A stretch of 64,000 nt of DNA, taken from contig NZ_JACXSS010000001.1 in assembly GCF_014850955.1 (NCBI RefSeq), forward strand, positions 4,402,001-4,466,000, read 5' to 3'. The translations under genes and the position numbers were made by a program. Of the stretch, positions 8,876-19,400 are shown one piece after another (within the stretch, counting starts at the first letter, position 1; every line of letters begins with the position of its first letter). The stretch is from Methylomonas albis. GTDB taxonomy: Bacteria > Pseudomonadota > Gammaproteobacteria > Methylococcales > Methylomonadaceae. Under the pieces are notes generated by a model. It did no database searches, was not told the DNA's origin, and was given only the letters and a program-made list of their open reading frames with translations.

Positions 8876-9041
8876 GGCGCCCGCGTAGCTCCGATTCGCG
8901 ATAGCGTAACCGGAGGGATGTTGACTTCGAAACGTGCGATTACGCACGCCAATCACACCTACATTTTGTAGTGACAGCTTATTCGCCCATTTGTTGTGTT
9001 TGTAAATTAAGCCACATTCGGCTGCTTGGACTCGATAGCAC
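8876..9041 (+). repeat. Dispersed hairpin repeat, copy 2
   Basis: This is the second copy of the 5645-5813 repeat in the same orientation, about 90% alike by eye. Its first stem has one mismatch (CTCCGATT against AACCGGAG) and its second stem has decayed. The remaining 8427-9147 interval holds structured repeat copy A and no gene. Confidence 0.8.
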
Positions 9042-9147
9042 AAAATTCGCCCCCCAAAAGCGCCTGCTTTCTAAGATTTACCTGGGCATAAAAACAGGCA
9101 AAATTCAGCCATCGGCCGAATAGTCGCAACTTTACTGGCCTTACTGC

Positions 9148-10260
9148 CTAGTCCAGCCCCTGCTCAATGACCTGTACCCGCTGCGTAATCCCGCACAGCA
9201 AGGTGTAGGGAATGGTTTCCGCGTAACGGGCAATTTCTTCCACCGGCAAGCCTTCGCCCCACAAGGTCACGGGGTCGCCGGGTTGCGCATCCGGTTGTTG
9301 GTTGAGATCGACGGTGATCATGTCCATGGATACCCGACCGATTAAGGGCTCCCGTTGGCCGTTTACCAACACCGGCGCGCCGCTCTTGGTGTGGCGGTGG
9401 TAGCCGTCGCCGTAGCCGATGGAAATCACGCCCAGCCGAGTCGCGGTTTTGCATTGCCAGGTGCCGCTGTAGCCGACAGTTTCGCCGGCGGCGACATCCT
9501 TAACCGCGATCAGCCGTGAATGCAAACTCATCACCGGCTGCAAACCAAAGTCCGCGCCGGTCTTGCCGGCAAACGGCGAACAACCATAGAGCATCAGCCC
9601 CGGCCTAACCCAATCGCTAGCGCGATCTTGAGCGGAACCGAAGCGAACATTCGGCCAGCCGATAATCCCGGCCGAGTTGGCGATGCTGCGCTGGCCGGGG
9701 TAGTCTTTTACCGCATCGTTGAACAAATCGATTTGCCGACGGGTTTTGTCGTCCAGCAAGTCGTCTGCGTTGGCAAAATGGGTGATTAGATTGATCGGTT
9801 GCTCGACCCGCGCGCAGCCCAGCAATTGCTGGTAAGCGGCGTTGAAATCGGCACCCTTAAAACCCAAACGGTTCATGCCTGTGTCCATTTTCAACCAAAC
9901 GGCAAGTTTGCCGTCGGCGTCGGCTTGCTGTTGCAAAATAGCGATTTGCTGCGGGGTGTGGATCACCGCTGCCAATTGATACTTCAATAGCTGCAACAAT
10001 TCATCGACGCAAACAAAGCCCTGCAACACGGTGATGGCTTGTTTAAAGCCGGCTTGCCGGAGCCTGACGCCCTCGTCTACTCGCGCCACCGCAAAACCGT
10101 CGGCTAAATCCAACGCGGTGGCTACTCGCGCCATGCCATGGCCGTAGCCGTTGGCCTTGATCACCGCCATGATTTTGTTGTCTGGCGCGTAACGCTTCAC
10201 TTGCGCCAAGTTGTGGCGCACGGCGTCCAAATCCAGACGCACACAAGCCGCAGGGGTCAT
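9148..10260 (-). CDS. alr: Alanine racemase, biosynthetic
   Basis: This PLP enzyme interconverts L- and D-alanine for peptidoglycan. The PLP-lysine block AVIKANGYGHG sits near residue 32, and the C-terminal domain carries VGYSGTW and GVISIGYGDGYHRH with the catalytic Tyr region. The length of 370 residues is standard. Its ATG overlaps the dnaB stop by 4 bp, so the two are co-transcribed, as in many gammaproteobacteria. Confidence 0.96.
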   Translation of the reverse strand: MTPAACVRLDLDAVRHNLAQVKRYAPDNKIMAVIKANGYGHGMARVATALDLADGFAVARVDEGVRLRQAGFKQAITVLQGFVCVDELLQLLKYQLAAVIHTPQQIAILQQQADADGKLAVWLKMDTGMNRLGFKGADFNAAYQQLLGCARVEQPINLITHFANADDLLDDKTRRQIDLFNDAVKDYPGQRSIANSAGIIGWPNVRFGSAQDRASDWVRPGLMLYGCSPFAGKTGADFGLQPVMSLHSRLIAVKDVAAGETVGYSGTWQCKTATRLGVISIGYGDGYHRHTKSGAPVLVNGQREPLIGRVSMDMITVDLNQQPDAQPGDPVTLWGEGLPVEEIARYAETIPYTLLCGITQRVQVIEQGLD

Positions 10261-11651
10261 TCGTAATCCTCGGGGCCGTTATAGACACCGGCGAAATTCT
10301 CGAAGCGGGTGTATTGACCCAGAAAGGTCAGGCGCACCGTCCCCAAAGGACCATTCCGCTGCTTGCCGATAATCACCTCGGCGATACCTTTGTCCGGGCT
10401 ATCTTCGTGATAGACCTCGTCGCGGTAAACAAAGATGATCAAATCGGCGTCCTGCTCGATCGCGCCGGACTCACGCAAGTCGGACATCACCGGGCGCTTG
10501 TTGGGGCGTTGCTCCAAGTTTCGATTTAACTGCGATAAGGCGATGACTGGGACATTCAGTTCTTTGGCGAGCGCCTTCAGGCCCCTGGAAATATCGGAAA
10601 TCTGCTGCACCCGGTTATCCCCGCTGGCCGGCGATTGCATTAACTGCAAATAGTCCAGTACGATCAAACCCAATTGGCCGTGTTCGCGGGTCAAACGGCG
10701 GGCGCGCGAGCGGACCTCAGTCGGGGTCAGCGCTGGCGTGTCATCTATGAACAGTTTGGTCTCGGCGAGCAAATTAATTGCCGAGGTCAAACGCGGCCAA
10801 TCGTCGTCATCCAGTTTGCCGGTACGCACTTTATGCTGATCGATGCGGCCCAGCGAAGACATCATCCGCATCGCCAAGGATTCGCCTGGCATCTCCATAC
10901 TGAACACTGCCACCGGCATGCCCGTTTTTAACGCCACGTTTTCGGCCATATTCATCGCAATCGTGGTTTTGCCCATCGACGGCCGCCCGGCGACGATAAT
11001 TAAATCGGCAGGCTGCAGACCCGAGGTTTTCTCATCCAGATCGGTGAAGCCAGTGCTGGCGCCGGTGATGTCGCCATCCAGCTCGTAAAGCGTCTCGATT
11101 TTGTCGACCGCTTTGGCCAACAAGGACTTGATGGAATGGAAACCGCCTTGGCCGCGCTGGCGTTGTTCGGCAATTTCGAATACCCGGCGCTCGGCATTTT
11201 CCAATAAATCCGCGGTCTCCCGGCCTTCCGTGGTAAATGCGGAATCGGAAATTTCAGTACCAACATGGATAAGTTGCCGCAATACCGAACGATCCCGAAC
11301 GATGTTGGCATAGGCGACGATGTTCGCGGCGCTGGGCGTATCCCGCGCCAGCATACTTAAGTAAGCCAAGCCGCCGACATCCTGCAATTCACCGGTGGTT
11401 TCTAAAACTTCAGAAAGCGTCACCACATCAAACGGGTCTTGCTTCTCCGCCAACTGCGCGATAGAACGAAAAATCAAGCGATGGTCGCGACGGTAAAAGT
11501 CAGTCTCGATAACTTTGTCGGCCACTGAATCCCAGGTCTGGTTGTCCAGCATCAAACCACCCAGCACCGATTGCTCGGCCTGAATGGAATGCGGCGGCAC
11601 TTTTAAGGATTCGACAGCTTGATCGGGGGTGAAATAGTAGTCTTCGGACAT
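10257..11651 (-). CDS. dnaB: Replicative DNA helicase
   Basis: The hexameric 5'-3' helicase of the replication fork. An N-terminal DnaB domain covers about residues 15-125. The RecA-like ATPase from about 190 has Walker A in GRPSMGKTT and Walker B in LIVLDYLQLM, plus the Arg-finger region (IFVYRDEVY). The length of 464 residues is normal. There is no intein. It is first gene of a dnaB-alr pair. The usual rpsF-rpsR-rplI genes are not upstream. Confidence 0.97.
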   Translation of the reverse strand: MSEDYYFTPDQAVESLKVPPHSIQAEQSVLGGLMLDNQTWDSVADKVIETDFYRRDHRLIFRSIAQLAEKQDPFDVVTLSEVLETTGELQDVGGLAYLSMLARDTPSAANIVAYANIVRDRSVLRQLIHVGTEISDSAFTTEGRETADLLENAERRVFEIAEQRQRGQGGFHSIKSLLAKAVDKIETLYELDGDITGASTGFTDLDEKTSGLQPADLIIVAGRPSMGKTTIAMNMAENVALKTGMPVAVFSMEMPGESLAMRMMSSLGRIDQHKVRTGKLDDDDWPRLTSAINLLAETKLFIDDTPALTPTEVRSRARRLTREHGQLGLIVLDYLQLMQSPASGDNRVQQISDISRGLKALAKELNVPVIALSQLNRNLEQRPNKRPVMSDLRESGAIEQDADLIIFVYRDEVYHEDSPDKGIAEVIIGKQRNGPLGTVRLTFLGQYTRFENFAGVYNGPEDYE

Positions 11652-11995
11652 GGCGGAGAAGGGTTGTCAACAATAGCAGCGGATTATACCCGGCTATGCC
11701 CATAGCAGCAGCGCCGAGCTTCTTGCCGAATGCCGAGAAATTAAACAGATCAACCCTAAATGTCATCAAGCCACAGAATTAACTCACTAGTTATCGATTG
11801 CCTAATTACCTTATATTTCGTACCATAAATTTTGGCGTCTATCTTGGCTTTTATCGGCTTGTTGCCGACCATGGCGCTTCGCTCCATCCTCATTTCCTAC
11901 AACAATTCTAACTATTCGCCTGCCCTACCCGGCTAACCGACAACGTAAACGGGTTGCGGCAAATTGTATTTCTTGACTCCCTAAAGGAGGTTTCT
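11652..11995. other. Divergent gene-free interval upstream of the surface-protein pair
   Basis: The interval separates dnaB (minus) from a secreted protein gene (plus) and must hold both promoters. I cannot place -35/-10 boxes with confidence. The only definite signal is AAAGGAGG at 11983-11990, a near-perfect ribosome site. Confidence 0.45.
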
Positions 11996-13117
11996 ATGAA
12001 CGGAATTAAACGCAAAACCCTATCTACCGCCGCATGCCTGCTGGCTTTGGTCGGCTTGTTCAAGTCTACAGCCCAAGCTGAAACCGGTAATGTGGTGTTA
12101 TGGAACAAATTGGGCAGCAACATCGAAGTCGTCAATAGCGAAGTCGGCCCCAGTGGCAGCATTCAGGGCAACAACTATGCATACGAGCCGGCCAAATTCG
12201 GCAACGGCTACGTCCGAAAGGCCCTTTGGAATTGGGTTGAGTTTCCCGGCCAAATTATGACGAGCTTGGCGCAAAAAGGGACTATATCAATGTGGGTGGT
12301 CCCCAAAGTAACGCAACCTCAGCCCTACAATTACGGTATTTTCGGCTTGGTCGGCCACCCGTATTCAGGGCAACAAGATAGCTTTTTCCTAGCCTGGGGC
12401 GATGGGGTAACTGGCCAGGGCTTCTTCGGCGGCATCTCTTCTACCAATATCATGACGCCATTGGAACCTCGGCAATTTGTCGCACAAATTGGTGTAGCAT
12501 TCCATGCCGCCATCGCCTGGAACGTGAACGGCATAGACGGTGGTAGCGATACATTAAGAGTTTATCGAGACGGACAATTGATAAGCGCGAGTTCCGCACA
12601 ATGGAATCCAGCCACTATTCCCGCCTCGGGCTTTGTGTTGGGATCGGAAGCGGAATCTGACGGTAACTCCTATGACAAATACATCGTTGACAACGTCGTG
12701 GCTTACGACTACGCCAAAACCGACTTTTCCGACAGATTCATCGAAAATCCGGTGGATTGCGAAGTGGGTGGACTACCGGAACTATCAGCAGGTATCAGTA
12801 GTAAAACCGGGACCCAGAGCGGCCGCATCTGGACCATCACGCTAACCAACAACAGCCGGTGTCCGGCGGAAAATACCCAGATCGACGATTTGCGTTTGAC
12901 GCAGCTAAGCGGCAGCACATGCACACCAACGACCACCAGTCCGGCCAGTTTCCCCTTGGGTGTGGGCAATATAGCGGCGGGAACTAAGGTAAGCGGCACA
13001 GCGACCATCAATTTTAACGGCTGCCCCAACACCGCCAGATTTAAAGCGACCGTTACGTTTAGTAGCAACAGCGGCGAAGTAACCGGATCGAAAACCCTAA
13101 CCAATCAATTTCGCTAG
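11996..13117 (+). CDS. Secreted LamG/concanavalin-like protein
   Basis: A signal peptide covers residues 1-28 (LLALVGLFKSTAQAE). The next 230 residues look like a LamG/concanavalin A-like jelly roll (GTISMWVVPK, DTLRVYRDGQLI, YIVDNVVAYDYAK). The last 120 residues are a Thr/Ser/Asn-rich beta domain with paired Cys. There is no PEP-CTERM tail. The ATG at 11996, five bases after AAAGGAGG, is the true start; an in-frame upstream start at 11954 would destroy the signal peptide. A PEP-CTERM gene follows 22 bp later, so the two may form one surface unit. Confidence 0.7.
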   Translation: MNGIKRKTLSTAACLLALVGLFKSTAQAETGNVVLWNKLGSNIEVVNSEVGPSGSIQGNNYAYEPAKFGNGYVRKALWNWVEFPGQIMTSLAQKGTISMWVVPKVTQPQPYNYGIFGLVGHPYSGQQDSFFLAWGDGVTGQGFFGGISSTNIMTPLEPRQFVAQIGVAFHAAIAWNVNGIDGGSDTLRVYRDGQLISASSAQWNPATIPASGFVLGSEAESDGNSYDKYIVDNVVAYDYAKTDFSDRFIENPVDCEVGGLPELSAGISSKTGTQSGRIWTITLTNNSRCPAENTQIDDLRLTQLSGSTCTPTTTSPASFPLGVGNIAAGTKVSGTATINFNGCPNTARFKATVTFSSNSGEVTGSKTLTNQFR

Positions 13118-13139
13118 CCCTTTCTAAGGAGATATTCTC

Positions 13140-13706
13140 ATGATGAAACACCTTATCCTGTTAGCCAGTTTGTTGCTTATTCTTCCCACTTCCCAAGCCG
13201 CGCCCTCATTACAATTAGAGCCGACAAACGGCTTAATCGAAGGCGATGCTGGCGATACCGTGGGCTGGGGCTTCCTGCTCACCAATTCCCAAAACTACCT
13301 CGTCGTGACCGGTGCGGAATTTCAGTCCTCGACCCCCTCCGGTATATTCACGGACTTTATCAGCGCACCCGACAACTTCTTCGTCGTAGGACCGGGCTTT
13401 GGCGCCAGCACCGCCTGGGGACAAACGTTCGATGTCGCCAGCCAAACCGGCGTCGGTAGTTTTAGAATTGCCGACAACGCTGCGCAGGGCACTGTCTTCG
13501 GCCAAATCGTACTGACTTACGATCTATTCACCCGCAGCCCGTTTAATTCCTTGTTCGATCCGGACACCGACACGCTGTCCAACGGCAATTTATTAACGGC
13601 AAATGCCTCGATCAAGATCAACGCCGTACCGCTACCTACAGCGTTCTGGCTGTTCGCGGTCGCAATAGCCGGATTGGGGTGGAATGGGCAACGATGCCGC
13701 GTCTGA
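13140..13706 (+). CDS. PEP-CTERM sorting-domain protein
   Basis: A signal peptide ends at TSQAA (about residue 21). The body is a small beta-rich domain (SLQLEPTNGLIEGDAGDTVG). The C-terminus is an exosortase signal: VPLPTAFWLFAVAIAGLG then a basic GQRCRV. It is therefore exported and probably processed by an exosortase, which is not in this window. AAGGAG precedes the start; translation may begin at 13140 or at the ATG at 13143. It shares an operon with the preceding gene and ends before a clear terminator. Confidence 0.8.
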   Translation: MMKHLILLASLLLILPTSQAAPSLQLEPTNGLIEGDAGDTVGWGFLLTNSQNYLVVTGAEFQSSTPSGIFTDFISAPDNFFVVGPGFGASTAWGQTFDVASQTGVGSFRIADNAAQGTVFGQIVLTYDLFTRSPFNSLFDPDTDTLSNGNLLTANASIKINAVPLPTAFWLFAVAIAGLGWNGQRCRV

Positions 13707-13729
13707 CAATTATTTACTGCTAGGCAAGA

Positions 13730-13757
13730 TCCGCCCCAATACACGGGGCGGACTTTT
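13730..13757 (+). terminator. Rho-independent terminator
   Basis: TCCGCCCC-AATACAC-GGGGCGGA forms an 8-bp GC-rich stem, followed by CTTTT. It ends the two-gene surface-protein operon. Confidence 0.75.
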
Positions 13758-14019
13758 AGCGGAGAAACGTGTGGCCCTGAGGAGATAAGGAAACTGGCCG
13801 TATTATTGATCCGGCCCTATGAGTTTTAAGCAGCATATTTCACGGTCTGATGGTGAAAAAACTCAACAGCTTCTAGAATTTTTAGACTCTCCGTTTCGCA
13901 AACCAGCCCCTTTGCCCGCATGCCAAACACCTAGCCATGCCGGGTGAACCACATCGCCAAGCCAGTAGCTTCCAGCTGTCTTTGGAATTTATACCTCAGT
14001 CCCAAACCCTCTATGACAG

Positions 14020-14039
14020 TCATGCCAAATTTGACATGA
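14020..14039. promoter_or_regulatory. Near-perfect 20-bp palindrome, possible operator
   Basis: TCATGCCAAATTTGACATGA is its own reverse complement except for one base pair. It lies about 130 bp before the next PEP-CTERM gene, inside an otherwise featureless 410-bp interval. A dimeric regulator site is plausible, but no regulator is linked to it here. Confidence 0.35.
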
Positions 14040-14167
14040 GACGAACGGACAATTATCTAGCACCGCCAGCCCGGATACACTGAACCCCAGATGATGCTTG
14101 GTACGCACTTGCCGCTACTTCCAATCATCATCAATATATTTACATTGACTTCTTCCGGGTGCTTGCC

Positions 14168-14842
14168 ATGAAAACTCTATATGCTGCTTCAATTATCTTA
14201 TCTGCGGCGTTTACATCGCCAACATTTGCCTCGAATGCTTTTGAGGACGAGCACGAGACTAAACAAAGTAATTGCGGCAACCAAACCGCTTGCAACTTAC
14301 AAGAGCTGAGCCTGACGCTATCATCCGCCGGCAATGGCACGCTAATTTCCAAAGCCGATAACGATAGCACTAACAATAACTACACCCTTAATTTCGACTA
14401 CCAGCTGAATGCCAATTTTATTAGCAGCGCCTTCCTAAAAGTATGGTTGCGTGACGATTCAACGTCGGCGGACGACGCAACATCCAATGGCTCTGTAAAG
14501 GATAAAAATGAATATGCCAGCATCACATCCATTGACGGTTCGGCTATAGCTGCCGATTGGACTGAAGTCGACGGCTATAAGCAATATATCAATTTAGATG
14601 TCAGCAGTTTCTTGTCCACATCCGGATTCTCGACATTAACTGCACTGCTGGATGTAAAAGACAGCGGCAGTAAAGACTATTATTTCAAAGCAGCAGAACT
14701 GTATATTAAATATTGTTTGAATCCCAGCACGGGTGGGACCGATCCGGTTGCCGCTGTGCCTGTTCCTGCGGCTGCCTGGTTGATGGGTTCCGGCCTGCTA
14801 GGCATGATGGGATTTAATTCCAGAAAGCCACGCAACGCATAA
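14168..14842 (+). CDS. PEP-CTERM sorting-domain protein
   Basis: A signal peptide (residues 1-21, ending FAS) is followed by an Asp/Asn/Ser-rich beta domain with repeated short strands (SAFLKVWLRDDSTSADD, YINLDVSSFLSTSGF). The tail PVPAAAWLMGSGLLGMMGF plus a basic end is the classical methanotroph-style PEP-CTERM. The ATG at 14168 is preferred over an in-frame GTG at 14159. The protein is probably displayed in the envelope or extracellular matrix; its ligand is unknown. It is a single-gene unit ended by a strong terminator. Confidence 0.8.
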   Translation: MKTLYAASIILSAAFTSPTFASNAFEDEHETKQSNCGNQTACNLQELSLTLSSAGNGTLISKADNDSTNNNYTLNFDYQLNANFISSAFLKVWLRDDSTSADDATSNGSVKDKNEYASITSIDGSAIAADWTEVDGYKQYINLDVSSFLSTSGFSTLTALLDVKDSGSKDYYFKAAELYIKYCLNPSTGGTDPVAAVPVPAAAWLMGSGLLGMMGFNSRKPRNA

Positions 14843-14870
14843 TCTACAACGCAGTATCGGGTCACTAAAA

Positions 14871-14904
14871 AGCCGTAGACCTTATTCAAGGTCTACGGCT
14901 TTAT
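14871..14904. terminator. Bidirectional Rho-independent terminator
   Basis: AGCCGTAGACC (14871-14881) pairs perfectly with GGTCTACGGCT (14890-14900) around an 8-base loop. It is flanked by AAAA on the left and TTTA on the right. It serves the PEP-CTERM gene on plus and could stop the HD-GYP transcript on minus. Confidence 0.85.
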
Positions 14905-15002
14905 ATTAAGTGCAGGTGACAAACACTACCCAAGGCTATTTCATATAAATCTCAGGACAACCGATGCAGCATCGGCAATGAGCAAAGACTCCGGCTATTG
15001 GG

Positions 15003-16256
15003 TTAATCCATCGGGCAATAGCCCTGCGCCAATTCATAATACGCATCCGCATTTTCGACCAACTTGGCGACCACAACGCTGTCCAATACGCCTTCAGCGA
15101 CGCGATGCTGTAAATGCTCGATAATGTCGGCCAGTTGCATACCCTCACGATACGGTCGCGACTGCGCCAAAGCCTGAAAGATATCGGCGACGCTGATAAT
15201 CCGGCATTCCAGCTCCAGGGATTTGCCTACAGTCTTGAATGGATAACCTTCGCCGCGCAGGTTTTCATGGTGCAAACCGGCCCATTGCGGAATCTTGGAC
15301 TCGGTAAATACCCGCTGCAAAATCCGATAAGTATCGTAACTATGCCGCTGCATACAGGCTCTTTCCTCGACGGTCAGGCTGCTGGGCTTATCAATAATAT
15401 CCTCGGACACTCTTAGCTTACCGATGTCGTGTAGCAGCCCCGCAATCTCTACTTGCTCCAGTTCGCAGCCGGTAACCCCCAATTCCATCGCCAAGTGCCG
15501 AGCGATTTGCGCAACCCGCTCCGAATGCTGCTCGGTATAGGGGCTTTTCGCATCCACCACCCGCGAGAACAAACGCGCCATTTCTCGCAATGACGGATAA
15601 GCTAAATCCACAGCCGGTAAATCCCGTCCTAGTTCGCGTAAATCCTCGTCCAGATAATCCGGGTCCATCGCCAGCCAAAACGCCTGACTTTTGGCCAGTT
15701 CGGCAAAAGCTGCCAACAATTCCGGCGCAAACAACGATCCGGAATAGCTCAGCAATCGCTCAACAATGTTTGGCGCAGCCACCAGGATTTGCTCGCTAGC
15801 TAGATAGGGTGCTTGCAACACATCGATACGATCCGCCAGAAACAGCAAATTGGCTCGTAAGCGCACCCTGGGTGACAACGGCAACTCGAGTAAATGCTCC
15901 CAGCGGGTGTGATGGTAGCGAATCTCCTCGGCCAAATAAGCCAGGGGTGGGCAGACGTCTAAATACTCGGCACCGCGGATACAATGCGCTTCCGCACCAT
16001 CCCATTCCAGTGACTCGGTCAATTGCCGATGCTCACGAATTTTGGCCACCCCACAATCATGCAGCATACCAGCATACAGAATGCTCAAGCGGTCAACCGC
16101 CGGCCACTCGAGTTTGCCGGCAATATGCCAAGCCATCATCGCCACTCGCTTGCCATGTTTCACTTCGTCGATACCGACCAAATCCAACGCGCAACTCAAA
16201 GAAATAATTGAGCGGTGCAAATCGATATGCTGACTATCCATTGGGCTGGACTCCAT
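15003..16256 (-). CDS. HD-GYP domain protein, probable c-di-GMP phosphodiesterase
   Basis: Two HD-type halves are visible. The first (about residues 20-190) is divergent (AGMLHDCGVAKIREH). The second (about 225-400) is a full HD-GYP core: HSERVAQIA, AGLLHDIGKLRVSE, HSYDTYRIL, HHENLRGEGYPF and SVADIFQAL. The GYP loop is kept, although the usual HHExxDGxGYP has Arg at the D position. It would linearise c-di-GMP to pGpG or GMP. There is no membrane or receiver domain. An alternative start is Met6. Confidence 0.85.
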   Translation of the reverse strand: MESSPMDSQHIDLHRSIISLSCALDLVGIDEVKHGKRVAMMAWHIAGKLEWPAVDRLSILYAGMLHDCGVAKIREHRQLTESLEWDGAEAHCIRGAEYLDVCPPLAYLAEEIRYHHTRWEHLLELPLSPRVRLRANLLFLADRIDVLQAPYLASEQILVAAPNIVERLLSYSGSLFAPELLAAFAELAKSQAFWLAMDPDYLDEDLRELGRDLPAVDLAYPSLREMARLFSRVVDAKSPYTEQHSERVAQIARHLAMELGVTGCELEQVEIAGLLHDIGKLRVSEDIIDKPSSLTVEERACMQRHSYDTYRILQRVFTESKIPQWAGLHHENLRGEGYPFKTVGKSLELECRIISVADIFQALAQSRPYREGMQLADIIEHLQHRVAEGVLDSVVVAKLVENADAYYELAQGYCPMD

Positions 16257-16461
16257 GATGAGGTGTGAATCGCGATGCTAACGCACTTTTAGCCGCCCGG
16301 TAAAGGACGGACCCTGTAACGCGAAGCCTGACACTCACAGTGTGGCCCTGGCTTCTGTTGGCCTTCGTCCCCGAATACCGGCACCCGCTAGAGCATTTCG
16401 AGAACCCATACCAGCTTAGATTAATGGCTTTGACAGACAACGCCAATCCAAGGGCATTCTT

Positions 16462-19400
16462 CTATGATAACGCTATTGCGTCGATCCGCCGTTCGAAATC
16501 AGGCAGCGGCTCGGGCTGACCAAACAGAAAACCTTGAAAATATCGGCAACCGTTGGCCAGTAAATAGAGGCGCTGTTGTTCGGTTTCCACGCCTTCGGCA
16601 ATGACGTCTATGCCAAGACTGTCACCCAATAGCAAAATAGTACGAATGATGGCAGCATCGTGACTGTTTGTGAGTACATTGCCGACAAATGAACGATCAA
16701 TCTTTAATTGCGACAACGGCAATCGTTGCAAATAAGCCAAAGAAGAATAGCCGGTGCCGAAATCGTCCATCGAAACCCTCACCCCCAAACCCTGCAGTTT
16801 GCCAATCTTTGCAATGGCTTCCTCAATGTCACCCAGCACCAGACTTTCGGTAATTTCCAGCTTCAACTGCTGCGGATTACAGCCATAGTGGCCAATCAAC
16901 ACCGCCAATTGCTCCACAAAATGATGTTGATTGAATTGTTTGGCGCTGACATTAATAGCCAGCGTCAAATCGCTGCTTACAGGACTTTGTGCCCAAACCG
17001 CCAGCGTTTTGCAACTCTCGGCCAAAATCCATTCGCCCAATTCATTGATCAGTCCGGTCTCCTCGGCAAGCGGAATAAAGTCAGCCGGCGCCACCCAACC
17101 GCGCAACGGATGCAGCCAACGCAATAAAACCTCGGCACCCAAGACGTTGCCGCTGACATCCACCTGAACCTGGTAATAAAGCGTAAATTGCTTGTCTTGC
17201 AGAGCCTGACGCAGCTCAGTTTCAAGCACTGCACGGGCATTGATATGCGCCTGCATCTGAATATTGTAGGCGCATAATTTATTGCGACCGGCTTGTTTGG
17301 CCTGATACATCGCCACATCGGCTTGCTTAAGTAAATCCTCGCCATGAATCGCCGCTCCCTGAAACAGCGTCATGCCGATACTGGCGCTGGAATGATGCAT
17401 CACCGACGCCGGCAATCCTTCCCTGTCGAGTCGAGACAATTGATAGGGCTGCCTTAGACTGGTGAGTAATTTGTCACCAATGCGTTGCGCAATCACAATC
17501 GCGCTGCTCTGATCGTCAGCCAGGGCTTCGAGCATAACCACAAACTCATCACCGCCGAGTCGGGCAACCGTATCCTGTTCCCGTACGCATTCACTGATGC
17601 GTTTACCGGCCTCGATCAATAACTGATCACCCATATCGTGCCCCTGGGTATCGTTGAGTATCTTAAACCGATCCAGGTCCATGAACATCAGCGCCCCATA
17701 CAACTGGCTGCGCTGGCTTTCGACCAAGGCCTGACGCAGGCGCTCGATTAACAGGCGACGATTGGGTAACTGAGTCAGCGGGTCGTAAAACGCCAGTTTA
17801 TGAATACGTTCTTCATCGAGTTTTCGGTCGGTAATATCGACAAATGTGCCGACATAGTGCGTAACGCAGCCGTCCGCATCCAGTACGCGGGTAATGCATA
17901 ACCATTCCGGAAACAGTTCGCCGCTTTTACGCCGATTAATAACTTCCCCTTGCCAATAACCCTGCGTGCCAATGCGCTCCCACATAGCCTGGTAAAACAG
18001 TCGGTCGTGACTGCCCGATGCCATAATTCTAGGCGTTTGCCCTAGCACTTCGTTCGGAGAGTATCCGCTCAATTTAGAAAAAGTAGAATTGACGCGGATA
18101 ATCACTTCCTGGGCGTCAGTAATAATGATGCCTTCCTGACTGTTGTCGAACACCGATGCCGCTAGGCGTAGCTCGGTTTCACTTTGTCGGCGTTGAGTTT
18201 CGCGGTCAATATTATCCAAGGCAAAAGAAATATCTATACTCAAACCGTTCAGCAAGGCGATCAAATCGGCATTGAAAAAATCGAGTTCAATCGAATAGAC
18301 CGCAATCCCGCCCACGATTTTGCCGCCGCGCGATAACGGAAACGTGGCGACCGAGCGTATCGACTCGGCGGCGGCTATTGCGTGCCAAAGTCCGGTAGTA
18401 GGCGAAGATTGAAAGTCATTCACAATTTCCGGGTGTTGGCTGCGCAGTGCTCGCCCCCAAGCCCCTTGACCTTCCGGCCTATCCGCGCGCGCAGACAACT
18501 TTAAGGCTTTCAGAAATGACAACTCCCAATCGCTGGCCGCGGCAATGTCCACCCAGTCCGCCATGGCATCGGTAAAACCGATGAATACCAAGCGTAAACC
18601 GATGGTTTCCGCCAAAATTTGGCACAACCGATCGAGTAATACAGACTCCCTGGGTTCACGGGCAATGGTATTGACGCATTCCGTCCAAGCAGCATAAACC
18701 CGATTCAATTTGCCAAGATCTTGCTCGGAACGCGTGATGGTATCCAGCATGTGATTAACATTGACGGCCAAATTGCTGATTTCGTCGCCCGCACCGCTAA
18801 CCGCCCGCACCGAGCGGTCACCGTCGGCGATGCGCTGAGCAACGCTGCCCAATTGTCGCAAGCGATCGCTCATACGCTGCCCCAGCCAGATGGAAGCGGC
18901 AATCAGCACCAAGGAGGTAATGGCGATAAACTCAAAATGGTTGACAGCCAGCGCGCGTAAACTGGCTTTAGTGTCGTCCTGATTCAATTCCACTCTTGCC
19001 CAACCCACGTGCCGCTGCTCAACCATGACAGGCGCCGCGACATCGATCAGATTTTTGCTGACGATCAATATCCGCGACTCGGGCGTTTGTTTTAACAACG
19101 CCAGGCTGACGCTATCGTTCAGGTATCGTCCCACTTCGCCCGACTGGGTTGATGCCAACACTTTGCCGCCCGGGTCCAATATAAAAATGTGCTCCAAGCT
19201 GGGTGTATCAATATAGCCTTGCACAATTTCATCCAGCCCGACCAGATCGTTGGCCAACACCCAGGATTCGCTACTGCGGGCCAAACCGTTTGCCAGGGCC
19301 ATGGCCCGACGCATGTTGGCCTCGTCAAGAAAGTGCCATTGTTGCCTCAGCAACAGTCCGGCCAGTGCCAACATCGCAACCAAAGCCACGCTGCCAAACG

